Positions 1 through 8,217 of a stretch of 39,490 nt of DNA are shown one piece after another (position 1 is the stretch's first letter; every line of letters begins with the position of its first letter). The notes beneath the pieces were generated by a model that was not told the DNA's origin, did no database searches, and worked only from the letters and a program-made list of their open reading frames with translations. The stretch is from Nonomuraea zeae (GTDB lineage Bacteria; Actinomycetota; Actinomycetes; Streptosporangiales; Streptosporangiaceae): the NCBI RefSeq assembly GCF_005889725.1, contig NZ_VCKX01000095.1, positions 1 through 39,490 of the forward strand. Direction: 5' to 3'. The position numbers and the translations under genes are program-made.

Positions 1-173
1 GGCTGTGGGACGTGGCCAGCCGCCGGCAGGTCGGCGAACCGCTCACCGGCCACCAAGGAGCGGTGTACGCGGCGGAGTTCAGCCCTGACGGGCGCCTCCT
101 GGCCAGCGCCAGCCAGGACGGCACGGTACGGCTGTGGGACGTGGCCAGCCGCCGGCAGGTCGGCGAACCGCTC
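1..173 (+). repeat. 44-base perfect direct repeat inside the WD40 gene
   Basis: Bases 1-44 and 130-173 are identical and offset by 129 bases, which is exactly 43 codons or one WD repeat. The copies start at the L-W-D turn and run through G-E-P-L. Other blades in the gene are similar only at protein level, so this pair looks like a recent blade duplication or gene conversion. Confidence 0.9.
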
Positions 174-1682
174 GCCCGTCACGATCATCAGGTGTACGAC
201 GTCGACTTCAGCCCGGACGGCCGGCTGATCGCCATCGCGGCGGACGATGAGATGGTGCACCTGTGGGACACGGCCACCCGTCGCCAGGCAGGCGCACCCC
301 TGGCCGGCCGCCCGGATCACCGAATTGGCACGGTGACCTTCAGCCCCGACGGCCGGACCTTGGCCGGCGGGGGACGCGGGGGCGGTGGAGCCCTGCTGGT
401 GTGGGACGTGGCCACCCGCCGCCCGATCGGCGCGCCCCTTCTGGGACACACCGATCGGGTCTCGGACGTGGAGTTCAGCCCCGACGGGCGCGTCCTGGCC
501 AGCAGCGCCACCACCAGCGGTGACGCTTCCGTGCGCCTGTGGGACATGGCCACACATCGTCCGCTCGGTCCGCCTCTGCCGCCGCATGACCAGGCCGGAC
601 GGCCTACGGGCGGAGGCGGTGCGGCCGAGGCCGTGACATTCAGCCCGGACGGGCATGTCCTGGCAGGGGCGGCCACCGGTGAGGACGCGACCGTACAGCT
701 ATGGGACGCCCACACCCGCCGCGCCCTGGGGCCACCACTCACCGGGCACACCGGTGCGCTCAGCGAGCTGGAGTTCAGCCCTGACGGGCGCACGCTGGTC
801 AGCGCCGGCGGCGATGGGCAGGTGCGGTTGTGGGACACCCTCTCGCGCCGCCCCGCGCCTCCTTTGCAGGGAGGAGCCCACGCGGGAGAGGTGGCTTTCA
901 GCCCCGACGGCCGCCTGCTGGCCACAGCCATCACCGGCACCGTCAGCAGCAATGACCCCGCCGAGGAGCGCAACGTCCAACTGTGGGACATAGCGACCCG
1001 CCACCCGATTGGAGCACCCCTGCTGGACCACACCGAAGGGCTGGCCGACCTGGAATTCAGCCCGGACGGCCGCACCCTCGCCATCGCGAGCAGTGAAGGC
1101 ACCGGCCCGGAGACCAGCGTCACCCGGAACCAGGTCCAGCTCTACGACGTGGCCACTCGACGGCCCGTAGGCGCGCCCTTCGTCGGCCATACCGGCCGAC
1201 TGACCGATATCGAGTTCGCTCCCGGAGGGCGCGTCCTGGCCAGCGCGGGAGCCGACAAGACAGTGCTGCTGTGGGATACCGCCACCCGTCGTCCGATCGG
1301 CGTCCCGATCAGCGATCACGATGAGGAGGTGACCGCCGTGGCATTCGCGCCGGACGGGCGCCTGGCCACCGCCGTTTTCGACGGGACGATCAGGTTGTGG
1401 GATGTGGCCACCCACCGTCCGATCGGAGCTCCCCTGGCCGCCCACGCCGGCGCCGTCCACGCGCTGGCGTTCAGCCCGGACGGGCGCACGCTGGCCAGCG
1501 CCGGCGATGACGGCGGCATCCGGCTGTGGAACGTCGCTGTCCCCGCCGACCCCGTCGAGGCGCTCTGCACGATCGCCGGCCGTACGCGCCACACCTCACC
1601 GGCAGGGTTGACCCCGGCCGAGTGGGAGCAATACCTGCCCCGCGAGCCGGTACGCCAGATATGCCCCGCCGTAACTCCTTGA
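1..1682 (+). CDS. WD40 repeat protein, 5' end outside the window
   Basis: The reading frame is already open at base 3 and its first bases encode the end of a WD repeat (L-W-D-V-A-S-R-R), so the gene begins upstream of the window. At least 11 F-S-P-D-G or F-A-P-x-G strand motifs, each followed by a L-W-D/L-Y-D turn, are spaced about 40-50 residues apart, enough for one and a half or more beta-propellers. The tail after the last W-N-V turn carries L-C-T-I-A-G-R and L-T-P-A-E-W-E-Q-Y-L-P, a tail I know from large actinobacterial WD40 proteins that often have an N-terminal NACHT/AAA, kinase or HTH domain. Such an N-terminal domain may lie upstream but is not visible. Role: protein-protein scaffold, probably cytoplasmic; partner unknown. 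The family call is sure, the function is not. Confidence 0.9.
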   Translation, partial: LWDVASRRQVGEPLTGHQGAVYAAEFSPDGRLLASASQDGTVRLWDVASRRQVGEPLARHDHQVYDVDFSPDGRLIAIAADDEMVHLWDTATRRQAGAPLAGRPDHRIGTVTFSPDGRTLAGGGRGGGGALLVWDVATRRPIGAPLLGHTDRVSDVEFSPDGRVLASSATTSGDASVRLWDMATHRPLGPPLPPHDQAGRPTGGGGAAEAVTFSPDGHVLAGAATGEDATVQLWDAHTRRALGPPLTGHTGALSELEFSPDGRTLVSAGGDGQVRLWDTLSRRPAPPLQGGAHAGEVAFSPDGRLLATAITGTVSSNDPAEERNVQLWDIATRHPIGAPLLDHTEGLADLEFSPDGRTLAIASSEGTGPETSVTRNQVQLYDVATRRPVGAPFVGHTGRLTDIEFAPGGRVLASAGADKTVLLWDTATRRPIGVPISDHDEEVTAVAFAPDGRLATAVFDGTIRLWDVATHRPIGAPLAAHAGAVHALAFSPDGRTLASAGDDGGIRLWNVAVPADPVEALCTIAGRTRHTSPAGLTPAEWEQYLPREPVRQICPAVTP

Positions 1683-2280
1683 AGGGGCGAGGGTGAACCC
1701 GGGTTGGTACGAGCGGACCGGCGAGCCGTCAGCCACCACAAGCCCTGCTCCTTGAGCACCCGGGCACCGGCGGTCGACTGGCCGGCCCCCGGGCTCGGCC
1801 AGGACGAGCGCGCACCGGCCCCGGCTCGCACAACAGCGCGTCGGCCAGCTCGCACATCGCATCGGCCCGCGACTTCGGACAGGCGAAGACGTCGTTCCGG
1901 ACGCGGGACAACACTCTCGAGGCCGCATCGTTCAGCGATCAGTAGCGACTCGACACCGCACTTGATCACTCAAAGCCGTCTCGCCATCGAGGCCGACATC
2001 GAAGGCGAACTCGCGCAGCTCGGCCCGACCGGATACCCGGGCCGCCGCGGGTGGGCGACACCCTGTTCTGAGCCGAGGGCCCGGCCATGGCTCGGCGGAC
2101 CGGCCGAGGCGCTGGGGCGGGGTGAAATCGAGATCCGGTGGGTGGTGCTCGAGCCCTCCGGGTACACCGTGCAGAGTCCGGAACCCGGGAGACTGTCCGC
2201 GGACGCAGATCGCGCACCGATTAGGTTCCCGCGCCACGCCCGTCTGTACGTGTGAGATCGACTCACGAGAGGCTGACACG
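1683..2280. other. 598-base stretch without an intact gene
   Basis: Several frames are open on both strands, but none has a ribosome binding site, consistent codon bias or a recognisable domain over its length. The only recognisable content is a transposase-like fossil on the minus strand (1729-1914). The right end, about 2260-2280, holds the leader of the next gene with a GAGAGG Shine-Dalgarno-like sequence. Confidence 0.5.
1729..1914 (-). pseudogene. Fossil of an IS transposase N-terminus
   Basis: Read on the minus strand this stretch encodes a segment beginning M-L-S-R-V-R-N-D-V-F-A and continuing K-S-R-A-D-A-M-C-E-L-A-D-A-L-L-C. From memory this resembles the start of a common actinobacterial IS transposase (IS701-like), in which a short segment about recruiting 'K-x-A-D-A-x-x-E-L-A-D-A-L-L-C' precedes the catalytic part. 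After it the frame loses similarity. A V-A-D-G-S-P-V-R-S string in another frame downstream could be a second shred of the same protein. No terminal inverted repeats or full transposase remain. It could be a chance resemblance, since only about 30 residues support it. Confidence 0.4.
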
Positions 2281-2847
2281 ATGCGGAAACTGATCTTCGG
2301 CATGAACATGACCCTGGACGGCTACATCGCCGCGCCCGGCGACGACATCGGCTGGAGCGGGCCGCCGAGCGACGAGCTGTTCCAGTGGTGGCTCGACCGG
2401 GAGCGGGCGAGCGGCCTGACGCTGTACGGGCGCAAGCTGTGGGAGACGATGAGCTCCTCCTGGCCGACCGGCGACCAGCAGCCCAACGCCACCCCGGCGG
2501 AGATCGAGTTCGCGCGGAACTGGCGGGACACGCCGAAGGTGGTGTTCTCCTCGACGGTCGACAAGGTCGACTGGAACACCCGCCTGGTCACCGGTGACGC
2601 GGTGGCCGAGATCACCCAGCTCAAGGCCGAGGACGGCGCCCCGATGAGCATCGGCGGCCCGACGCTCGCCGGGGCGGCCATGCGGGCCGGGCTGATCGAC
2701 GAGTACGCCCTGGTCACCTACCCGGTTCTGCTGGGCGGCGGCACGCCGTTCTTCACGGCGCTGGACAGCTGGGTGAACCTGACCCTCGTGGAGACGCGGA
2801 CGTTTCCCGGCGGCGTGGTGCTGACTCGGTACGAGACGAGACGATGA
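2281..2847 (+). CDS. Dihydrofolate reductase family protein (RibD C-terminal-like)
   Basis: 188 residues, a normal length for the stand-alone RibD C-terminal/DHFR-like family of NADPH-dependent reductases. Seen: the N-terminal strand G-M-N-M-T-L-D-G-Y-I-A; the Y-G-R-K-L-W-E-T-M helix; K-V-V-F-S-S-T strand; the G-G-P-T-L-A nucleotide loop near residues 123-127; and L-L-G-G-G-T-P-F-F-T near 147-156. The start ATG at 2281 was chosen because homologous proteins begin M-x-K-L-x-x-x-x-x-x-T-L-D-G and GAGAGG lies at 2267-2272; the frame is open further upstream but that part has no similarity. Substrate unknown; most relatives are uncharacterised and are not the folate enzyme. Convergent with the ECF sigma gene, a terminator hairpin lying between them. 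Confidence 0.88.
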   Translation: MRKLIFGMNMTLDGYIAAPGDDIGWSGPPSDELFQWWLDRERASGLTLYGRKLWETMSSSWPTGDQQPNATPAEIEFARNWRDTPKVVFSSTVDKVDWNTRLVTGDAVAEITQLKAEDGAPMSIGGPTLAGAAMRAGLIDEYALVTYPVLLGGGTPFFTALDSWVNLTLVETRTFPGGVVLTRYETRR

Positions 2848-3026
2848 GCACAGGCCACATGCTCGGCTCGTGAAGCCGGGTCGAAGTCCATCCTGGCATG
2901 CTCACCGTGACCCTCGGCTTTGAGGGAACATTCCCCGGCCCCGTCCTCGCGTTCCGAGTGAGCTGTTGACCGACTCGCTGGGAGATGAGGACGACAGCGT
3001 CGTTGATCAGGACGATGTTCTTCGGA

Positions 3027-3053
3027 TGCCCCGCCGGCAACGCCGGCGGGGCA
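3027..3053. terminator. Perfect 12-bp hairpin, bidirectional terminator
   Basis: The arms TGCCCCGCCGGC and GCCGGCGGGGCA pair perfectly around a 3-base loop (AAC). The hairpin sits between the convergent reductase gene (stop at 2847) and ECF sigma gene (stop at 3116). It has no T-run, as is usual in high-GC actinobacteria, and can serve both strands. Confidence 0.75.
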
Positions 3054-3115
3054 GTGGTGTTCAGCTGGTCGCGGTGCTCATTCTGCGGTGACGTCGGCGA
3101 GGGGGACTTGGCTGA

Positions 3116-4123
3116 TCACAGTGTCGGAGGCAGGCCCAGCCACGGTTTGTCGGTGGCGTCGAATCCGGTGAGCTCGGCGATCTTCCCGTCGACGATGTGC
3201 AGGACCGCGATGTTCAACAGCCGGTACTCCGGGTCGCCGGGGGTGCGGACGTACATCGCGGTGGCAGGCATGCGGTTGACCGTCGTGGTGATACAGCGCC
3301 AGTCGTCGTGGCCGGGCTGGAAGAGCCCACCGGCGACCCAGCCGTCCACCGCGTCCTTGGCCGTCATGGTCAAGGTGCCCGACTCGGGCAGCATCGCGAA
3401 GCGCAGGTGGTCGCGCAGTAGGGACATCAGCCCGTCGAGGTCGTTGCGCTCATGGGCGTCGATATACGACTTCACCACGCCGCGCTCGTCATTCGACAGC
3501 TCGTGGGTGGCGGGCCTCCGCCAATCGAGGCGGCGGTCGGGTAGCTGCTCGCGCATCGTCACGCGCGCCCGCTGCAGTGCGCTGGTCACCGATGCGACGG
3601 TCAGATCGAGGGCGTCGGCGACCTTCGACGCCGGCCAGCCCTGGACGTCGCGCAGGATGAGCACCGCCCGCTGCCGCGGCGGCAGGTGCTGGACGGCGAC
3701 GATGAACGCCAGCTCGATCGTCTCCCGCGCCACCACCGATTCCTGCGGGTCCTCGGGGAGCATCCGGTCGGGGTACGGCTGCAGGTACAGCACCTCGGAG
3801 CCGGGGTCCGGCAGCTCGGATGGTACGGGTGTGCGGTCGTTGCGCTTCTCCAGGAAGTCGAGGCAGGCGTTCGTCGCGATCCGGTACAGCCAGGTCCGCA
3901 GCGCAGCATGGCCCTTGAACGATTCCCGCTTGTTCCACGCTCGCAGGAACGTCTCCTGCGTCATGTCCTGGGCGTCCTCGTAGTTCGCGAGCATCCGGTA
4001 GCAGTGCACCTGCAGCTCACGGCGGTGGCGCTCCGTGAGGAGTGCGAACTTCGCCGTGTCGTCTGAGCGGGCCGCCGCGATGAACGTGGCCTCGTCGGCG
4101 CCGAGCAGTCTGGCGTCGGTCAT
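3116..4123 (-). CDS. ECF sigma factor with C-terminal SnoaL-like domain (SigG-like)
   Basis: RNA polymerase sigma factor of the extracytoplasmic-function class. Region 2 covers roughly residues 15-85 (H-R-R-E-L-Q-V-H-C-Y-R-M-L, D-A-Q-D-M-T-Q-E-T-F-L-R-A-W, R-T-W-L-Y-R-I-A-T-N-A-C-L-D); region 4 covers about 135-190 (L-P-P-R-Q-R-A-V-L-I-L-R-D-V and the helix S-V-T-S-A-L-Q-R-A-R). The last 110-120 residues look like a SnoaL/NTF2-like fold, as in the actinobacterial SigG/SigJ-type groups, where the tail replaces a separate anti-sigma factor in tuning activity. Start: two ATGs, at 4129 and 4123, follow GGAAGGA at 4139-4133; 4123 has the better spacing. No anti-sigma gene is adjacent. Target promoters cannot be inferred. 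Confidence 0.9.
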   Translation of the reverse strand: MTDARLLGADEATFIAAARSDDTAKFALLTERHRRELQVHCYRMLANYEDAQDMTQETFLRAWNKRESFKGHAALRTWLYRIATNACLDFLEKRNDRTPVPSELPDPGSEVLYLQPYPDRMLPEDPQESVVARETIELAFIVAVQHLPPRQRAVLILRDVQGWPASKVADALDLTVASVTSALQRARVTMREQLPDRRLDWRRPATHELSNDERGVVKSYIDAHERNDLDGLMSLLRDHLRFAMLPESGTLTMTAKDAVDGWVAGGLFQPGHDDWRCITTTVNRMPATAMYVRTPGDPEYRLLNIAVLHIVDGKIAELTGFDATDKPWLGLPPTL

Positions 4124-4412
4124 GGTCATCAATCCTTCCACTGGTGTATGGGGCTACCAGAACTGACGACGTGGCGGAGGATTTCTGATCGGTGAAGCCG
4201 CTGACACCAGGCTGTCCGGTGGCGTGTTTGCCCGGCCGGTCCCGCACCCGCTCGACGAAGTCCGCGGCCTGCTGTTCAGCGTCAGCGGCTCCGGGGGCGC
4301 CTTCAGATGCGCGAGCGCCTGTTCGTGCAGCCGTGCGTCGATGGTTCTTCGCACGGGCGCCCTCGTACGCTGAGGTCATAGTGATCACGGTTCCTGTCGA
4401 CGGGCCTCGGCG

Positions 4413-4439
4413 TGTCAGATAATCCCGCATTATCTGACA
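4413..4439. repeat. Perfect 11-bp inverted repeat, 5-base spacer
   Basis: The arms TGTCAGATAAT and ATTATCTGACA are exact reverse complements around CCCGC. The site is AT-rich (16 of 22 arm bases A/T or in TA-rich steps) against a roughly 70% GC background, which makes it stand out. No intact gene starts at it; a fossil gene follows at about 4441. A dimeric regulator's operator or a tyrosine-recombinase core site (two 11-bp binding arms around a short central region) would both look like this. The spacing of the arms is close to that of Xer/Cre-type sites, but no recombinase gene is present. Confidence 0.8.
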
Positions 4440-4440
4440 A

Positions 4441-4869
4441 ATTGGAGGATCGCTCCGGGACGATGTCCCTGGCGGCGACGCTCTTCTACGCGCATCACCT
4501 GACAGCTGAGGGGAGCAGGGTCCCGATGGCCACCGAACGGCACCTGGCCGCCGTCGCGCAACCGCCGACCGACAGACGCCCGCCGACTGCTGCTTGAGCA
4601 TCTCGCCCGGCAGGGCATCGTCGAGGACCGCAGGCCCGGGTTCGGCGGCCTCCGGCCCGTCGCCCTCGATCCGGCTGAGACCTTCCGCGGGGGCCCGGTC
4701 CTGTTTCCTGTGGGCGCTCGACTACGACGAGTCCCAGGTGGCGCTCGCGGAGGCGGTGGCCTTGGGGGAGCGGCCGTTGCGCCTCGTTCCCGACCGGCGA
4801 GGCCGTGAGCACGTGGTCAGCGGGGTCGCCGGGCTGCGCTTCCGGCGGTTCACCGCGACGGTTATCTAG
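4441..4869 (+). pseudogene. Unrecognised gene fossil with frameshifts
   Basis: Three consecutive pieces in different frames read as protein with high G/C third positions: S-L-A-A-T-L-F-Y-A-H-H-L-T (about 4463-4500), then R-R-L-L-L-E-H-L-A-R-Q-G-I-V-E-D-R-R-P-G-F-G-G-L (about 4576-4647), then L-W-A-L-D-Y-D-E-S-Q-V-A-L-A-E-A-V-A-L-G followed by L-R-F-R-R-F-T-A-T-V-I and a stop at 4869. At least two frameshifts are needed to join them. The middle piece could be the second half of a DNA-binding helix-turn-helix, but I do not recognise the family. Confidence 0.35.
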
Positions 4870-4989
4870 GGTTGGAGGATCCTTCCAGCAGGTCAGAGGA
4901 CTTGCGGAGAACGCCTCCAGGCCGTCAAGGGCGCATCGCAGCGATTCGACCTTTGGCGTTCAAGTTCTACTGGTAGGACGCGGAGCTGA

Positions 4990-5019
4990 ACCGTGGCCCC
5001 ACCCTGGCGGGGCCACGGT
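4990..5019 (-). terminator. Terminator hairpin of the DinB-like gene
   Basis: ACCGTGGCCCC and GGGGCCACGGT pair perfectly over 11 bp around an 8-base loop. The hairpin begins 14 bases beyond the stop codon of the minus-strand gene at 5033-5617. No T-run follows. Confidence 0.75.
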
Positions 5020-5032
5020 GGCGCGATTGTGG

Positions 5033-5617
5033 TTAAGCTTTGATTGGTGCGGCCGCCCTGGCGGCCAGCTCGATCTTCGCGCAGTAGGCTGCACGGGCTT
5101 CCTCGTCGATCTGCTGCTCGTGTTCGGGGCGCATCCCGGTCCGGCCGTCGAGGCCCTCGCGCAGGATATCGGCGTGCCCAGCATGCCGGTTGGCCTCGCC
5201 GAGGACATGGACCATGATGGCGAACAGGTTCGTGTTGGGATAAGGCTCCGGCCACCACGGCACGTGGCCGGGGGCGTCGAGGGGCAGCTCGTTGATCGTC
5301 GCGTCCGAGTGTTCCCACGTGCGCCGATAGAACCCGATGATCTGATCGCAGGTCTCGTCCGCGGTCGCCCACAGATCGCTGCCGTCGGAGTCCTGCCACC
5401 GGGGCAGCGGTTCCGGAGAAGGACGGTCGAAGACCTCGCCGAAGTACCTGGCCTCGACGCTGGCCACGTGTTTGACCAGGCCGAGGAGGTTGGTCCCGGT
5501 CGCTGTCAAAGGTCGGCGGGCGTCGTATTCGGACAAGCCGTCCAGTTTCCAGAGCAGCGCCTTGCGGTCCCGCCGCAGTCTCCCGTGCAGGTTGTCCTTC
5601 GCGAAATCGTCGATCAT
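5033..5617 (-). CDS. DinB family protein (DUF664 type)
   Basis: 194 residues, typical of the DUF664 branch of the DinB four-helix bundle. Seen: the opening D-D-F-A-K-D-N-L-H-G-R-L-R-R-D-R-K-A-L-L-W-K-L-D-G-L-S; the first metal-site helix L-L-G-L-V-K-H-V-A-S-V-E-A-R-Y-F with its His; and the C-terminal signature H-V-L-G-E-A-N-R-H-A-G-H-A-D-I-L-R-E, which supplies the two other His ligands. These bundles bind a divalent metal and include mycothiol- or bacillithiol-dependent transferases; since actinobacteria make mycothiol, a thiol-transferase role is possible but not shown. Start ATG at 5617 follows family alignment; the upstream sequence has only a weak ribosome binding site. The gene stands alone and has its own terminator. 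Confidence 0.88.
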   Translation of the reverse strand: MIDDFAKDNLHGRLRRDRKALLWKLDGLSEYDARRPLTATGTNLLGLVKHVASVEARYFGEVFDRPSPEPLPRWQDSDGSDLWATADETCDQIIGFYRRTWEHSDATINELPLDAPGHVPWWPEPYPNTNLFAIMVHVLGEANRHAGHADILREGLDGRTGMRPEHEQQIDEEARAAYCAKIELAARAAAPIKA

Positions 5618-6047
5618 AGGTCACGATTCTGTCAGGCTGCGCCGGTGAGCTCAGGTTGCGAGCTGCCCGGCGTCGGCTCCGCCAACTATCGCCCCCACAT
5701 CCCCGCAGGTCATTGTCATCATTCCGGCCGGTCTGGTCTGAGCATGTACCGGATACGTGCCCGAGTCGCGCTGCTGTCGTCTTCACGCCGCTGCTGGTCA
5801 ACGACAAAGTGACGCCGGCGATGTACGCGATAACGGTCCCTATCCGGTACATCACCCCGACCCATGGTGTCCTTCTCGCGTACTCCGGCCGACCTCCAAG
5901 GTCGCCGGCCTCGATACCGTCGTCCGCAGGTCATCAAGCAGGAAAACGCTGGTCTGCTGGCGCAGATGATCGCCGATCTAAAGCCCGGCTCATCGACCGC
6001 AGGCCGACTTGAAAGACTTGAAGCTCTGCGAAGGCCCTCGCCGTCAA
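5618..6047. other. 430-base stretch without a supported gene
   Basis: Several short frames are open but none is convincing. A 12-bp inverted repeat pair (5744-5755 and 5841-5852) brackets about 85 bases. Near 5885-5908 a short hairpin (CGACCT/AGGTCG extended by CCGG/CCGG with one bulge) could end transcription of the minus-strand methyltransferase gene. At 5930-6020 the plus strand reads as a Leu-rich, coiled-coil-like run (K-Q-E-N-A-G-L-L-A-Q-M-I-A-D-L-K) that may be a shred of a mobile-element protein. Confidence 0.4.
5744..5852. repeat. 12-bp inverted repeat pair, 85-base spacer
   Basis: ATGTACCGGATA at 5744-5755 is the exact reverse complement of TATCCGGTACAT at 5841-5852. Each arm, read outward-in, opens a M-Y-R-I frame. 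The pair could be the ends of a tiny non-autonomous element or two copies of one regulatory half-site. No target-site duplication is evident. Confidence 0.55.
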
Positions 6048-6794
6048 TCAGGCGGACTCGCAGATGCAGAGTTGAAGCGGCGTATCCGCGGCAAATGGCC
6101 GGCCGGACCAGTCGCCGAAGCGCTCGACGAGCCGAAGGCCTCCGAGCGAGACGAGCAGCGGCAGCTCCTGCGGAAAGATGCTCCTGATTTCGAGCGGTGC
6201 GACGACGAAGTCGGGCTCGGAGTCAGTCGAGAGGTGCCACGTCCCGCGTGTGACTTGCGCGGGCGCATCGTAGATCTCAGCGACATCGACGCTGACGTTG
6301 CCACGGTCAGGATCCATGAACGACTCCCGGGTGCGCCGCACGCCGTCGGCTTCGGCAAGGATGTGCACGCTCGGATTGAATACATCGAAGACGAACCGTG
6401 CTCCAGGCGCCAGGTGTCTTCGAACCGACCGGAAGCAGCTCACCAGATCCTCAGCTTCATGCAGATGCAGCAGGGAATTGGCTGTGATGAACACGAAGTC
6501 GAATGTGCGGCCCAGATCGAAGGTCCGCATGTCGCCCCGCACCCATTCCACCGCTACACCGCGCTCGTTCGCCTTGCGCTGAGCCTCAGCCAGCATGTCC
6601 GACGACAAGTCCAAGCCGACGCACCGATGCCCGTCGGACGCGATGGGGATCAGCTTGTGCCCGGTGCCGCACCCGAGTTCCAATACGTGCCCGCCTTGCC
6701 GATTGGCCTCGGCCCGGTAGAAGTCGACCGCGGGCCCGCCGCCCGGGAACATGAGGTCGTACAGCCTCGCGTGCGAGTAGAACGCTTCACTCAT
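6048..6794 (-). CDS. Class I SAM-dependent methyltransferase
   Basis: 248 residues. Motif I, V-L-E-L-G-C-G-T-G-H-K at about 37-47, binds S-adenosylmethionine; the acidic end of strand 2 is G-L-D-L-S-S-D-M-L at about 59-67; motif III is G-D-M-R-T-F-D-L near 85-92; and F-D-F-V-F-I-T-A-N-S-L-L-H-L near 97-110 is the post-II strand. The N-terminus Y-S-H-A-R-L-Y-D-L-M-F is typical of the methyltransferase-25-like group acting on small molecules. A strong ribosome binding site (AGGAGG seven bases upstream) fixes the start at 6794. The substrate cannot be told and no biosynthetic partners are adjacent. The gene is monocistronic between two decayed regions. Confidence 0.9.
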   Translation of the reverse strand: MSEAFYSHARLYDLMFPGGGPAVDFYRAEANRQGGHVLELGCGTGHKLIPIASDGHRCVGLDLSSDMLAEAQRKANERGVAVEWVRGDMRTFDLGRTFDFVFITANSLLHLHEAEDLVSCFRSVRRHLAPGARFVFDVFNPSVHILAEADGVRRTRESFMDPDRGNVSVDVAEIYDAPAQVTRGTWHLSTDSEPDFVVAPLEIRSIFPQELPLLVSLGGLRLVERFGDWSGRPFAADTPLQLCICESA

Positions 6795-8217
6795 GAAGCG
6801 CCTCCTCCTTTTCGACTTATCCGCAGTTGGCCGTGGTGGCCTGCTGATTCAAGCGTGTGCACCACAGCCGCGACAACAGCTTTACCGTCATCTACGGGCG
6901 GGCCCTTAGCCGCGTGCGTGCCTGGCTCTTCTTCGAGTTCGAGCACAGCAGGCGGGCTTGGGCTTCGACCTCTCTCTGACCTACAGGAAGAGTCCACCAA
7001 CCCTAAGAACTATGGACGACGGCGCCCGTTACGGGCCGGAGTCCAGCTGAGGAGCGCGATGAGCCACGCCGCAGCGGATGCGGCTTGCCACGAAGCTGCC
7101 ATGGGGGTTGCCGCGAGGTGTCAGTGGCCTCGCCACGGTTGGCCAGCAAGATCACTCAGCTGCGGCTCGGGCGTCCGAACCCCGGTGCATGGAAGATGAC
7201 GATCGCCGGGAGGGACCCAGGGGGTTTCTCCAGCTCCGGCGGCGAGGAGGACGGTGCAGAGCACATGCCGACAAATCTCGGCGCTGCTGGCCGGATCGCG
7301 ATCGTAGGAAAGGATGGGGGAGTGAGCCGCGTGCTCGCCCCGGCGCCGGGGCCGCCCGACATGGTGCCCTGCCCTGGCGGTGCCTCCTCTTCCAGCAGGC
7401 CGACGTGGTCGTCCTCGCCATGCAGCAGGCACTCCGCCTTCGAGCGCCGCTCACCGACTCTTGTCGACCGGGGAGCGGGGGAGCGGTCGGGTCGGCGTCC
7501 GCGCCGCCGGTGCAGGCCGTGAGTCCTGCCACGCGCCGCGGAGTGCAGCCGCATGAGATATGGCTGCTTCAAGACGAAGCCGAGCGGGTCACCGTGGTGG
7601 ACGCGTGCCCGGCGGGCTGGCCCCGGCCTCAGCAGGACGGCCTGCCGCTGTCTTGGACCACGCCCGTGATCGACGGCGTGGCGTACTCGACCTAGCTTCA
7701 CCACGCGCGCCTGCTGCGCTGCCAGTAGGAGCACCGGTGCCAGCGCCGCACCGCTTCCCTCGGCGAGCGGGCTGCCTGTCCCACCGCCCGAGGCGGAGAG
7801 GTTCGAGCTCGGTACACGGTGACAATCGATCTCGCCCGAAGATGGCCCCCCTGAACCCGATCGGCGAGCGGACCGACCCAACCCAGCACCCCTTGCAGCT
7901 CCACGGCTCTCTGGCCAGGTGAGCAGGTCGCGGCGTGCCGGACCTGCCCGGCGGGCGCCGTCTGCGGCAGGCTCTCGCGCGTGCCCTCCACGACACGATG
8001 GGTTCGAGGATGAGCTCGGCCGGCGCGGTGAAGGCGTGGAAGAAGAGCCGGCCGCCCGGGGTGGTCCCGTGGAGGCCAGGAGGCGAAATCCCTCCCGGCG
8101 ACTCAACCACTCATTCGGAACGCCAGATGCAATACCGCTCGGACTGATCATCGGATGCCGGAGCCAAACCGCAAGAATTACGACCGAGTCCACGAATCAT
8201 ACGTACAGGCCTGGCTA
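6795..8217. other. 1.4 kb of decayed sequence, no intact gene
   Basis: Coding-like shreds appear in changing frames. On the plus strand around 6850-6905 the string R-V-H-H-S-R-D-N-S-F-T-V-I recalls the opening of an actinobacterial helix-turn-helix family. At 7550-7695 the plus frame ending W-T-T-P-V-I-D-G-V-A-Y-S-T has almost pure G/C third positions and is probably the C-terminus of a lost gene. On the minus strand near 7420-7530, L-T-A-C-T-G-G-A-D-A-D looks like a lipobox without a proper signal peptide. A long minus frame (7156-8193) is of low complexity and switches bias along its length, so I do not call it. Confidence 0.5.

Larger units (their letters stand above)
4142..5032. other. 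891 bases of decayed or non-coding sequence
   Basis: There is no intact gene. At 4150-4380 the minus strand has short coding-like runs in two frames (A-D-F-V-E-R-V-R-D-R-P-G-K-H in one, D-A-R-L-H-E-Q-A-L-A-H-L in the other) that suggest a small frameshifted gene I cannot name. A perfect palindrome lies at 4413-4439, a plus-strand fossil gene at about 4441-4869, and a terminator hairpin for the next gene at 4990-5019. Confidence 0.5.

Noticed and set aside
1704..2255. A 183-codon plus-strand frame after the WD40 gene
   Set aside because: Arg/Pro-rich, no start signal, and its first part lies opposite the transposase-like fossil.
2753..3040. A 95-codon minus-strand frame with K-N-I-V-L-I-N-D-A-V-V-L-I
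   Set aside because: It overlaps the end of the reductase gene and a perfect terminator hairpin, and has no ribosome binding site.
4893..5855. A 320-codon minus-strand frame across the DinB-like gene
   Set aside because: Arg-rich shadow in another frame of a gene with clear DinB motifs. Its first 30 residues look membrane-like but do not continue.
7156..8193. A 345-codon minus-strand frame in the gene-poor tract
   Set aside because: No ribosome binding site or domain, and coding bias changes strand and frame along it; better explained as fossils read through.
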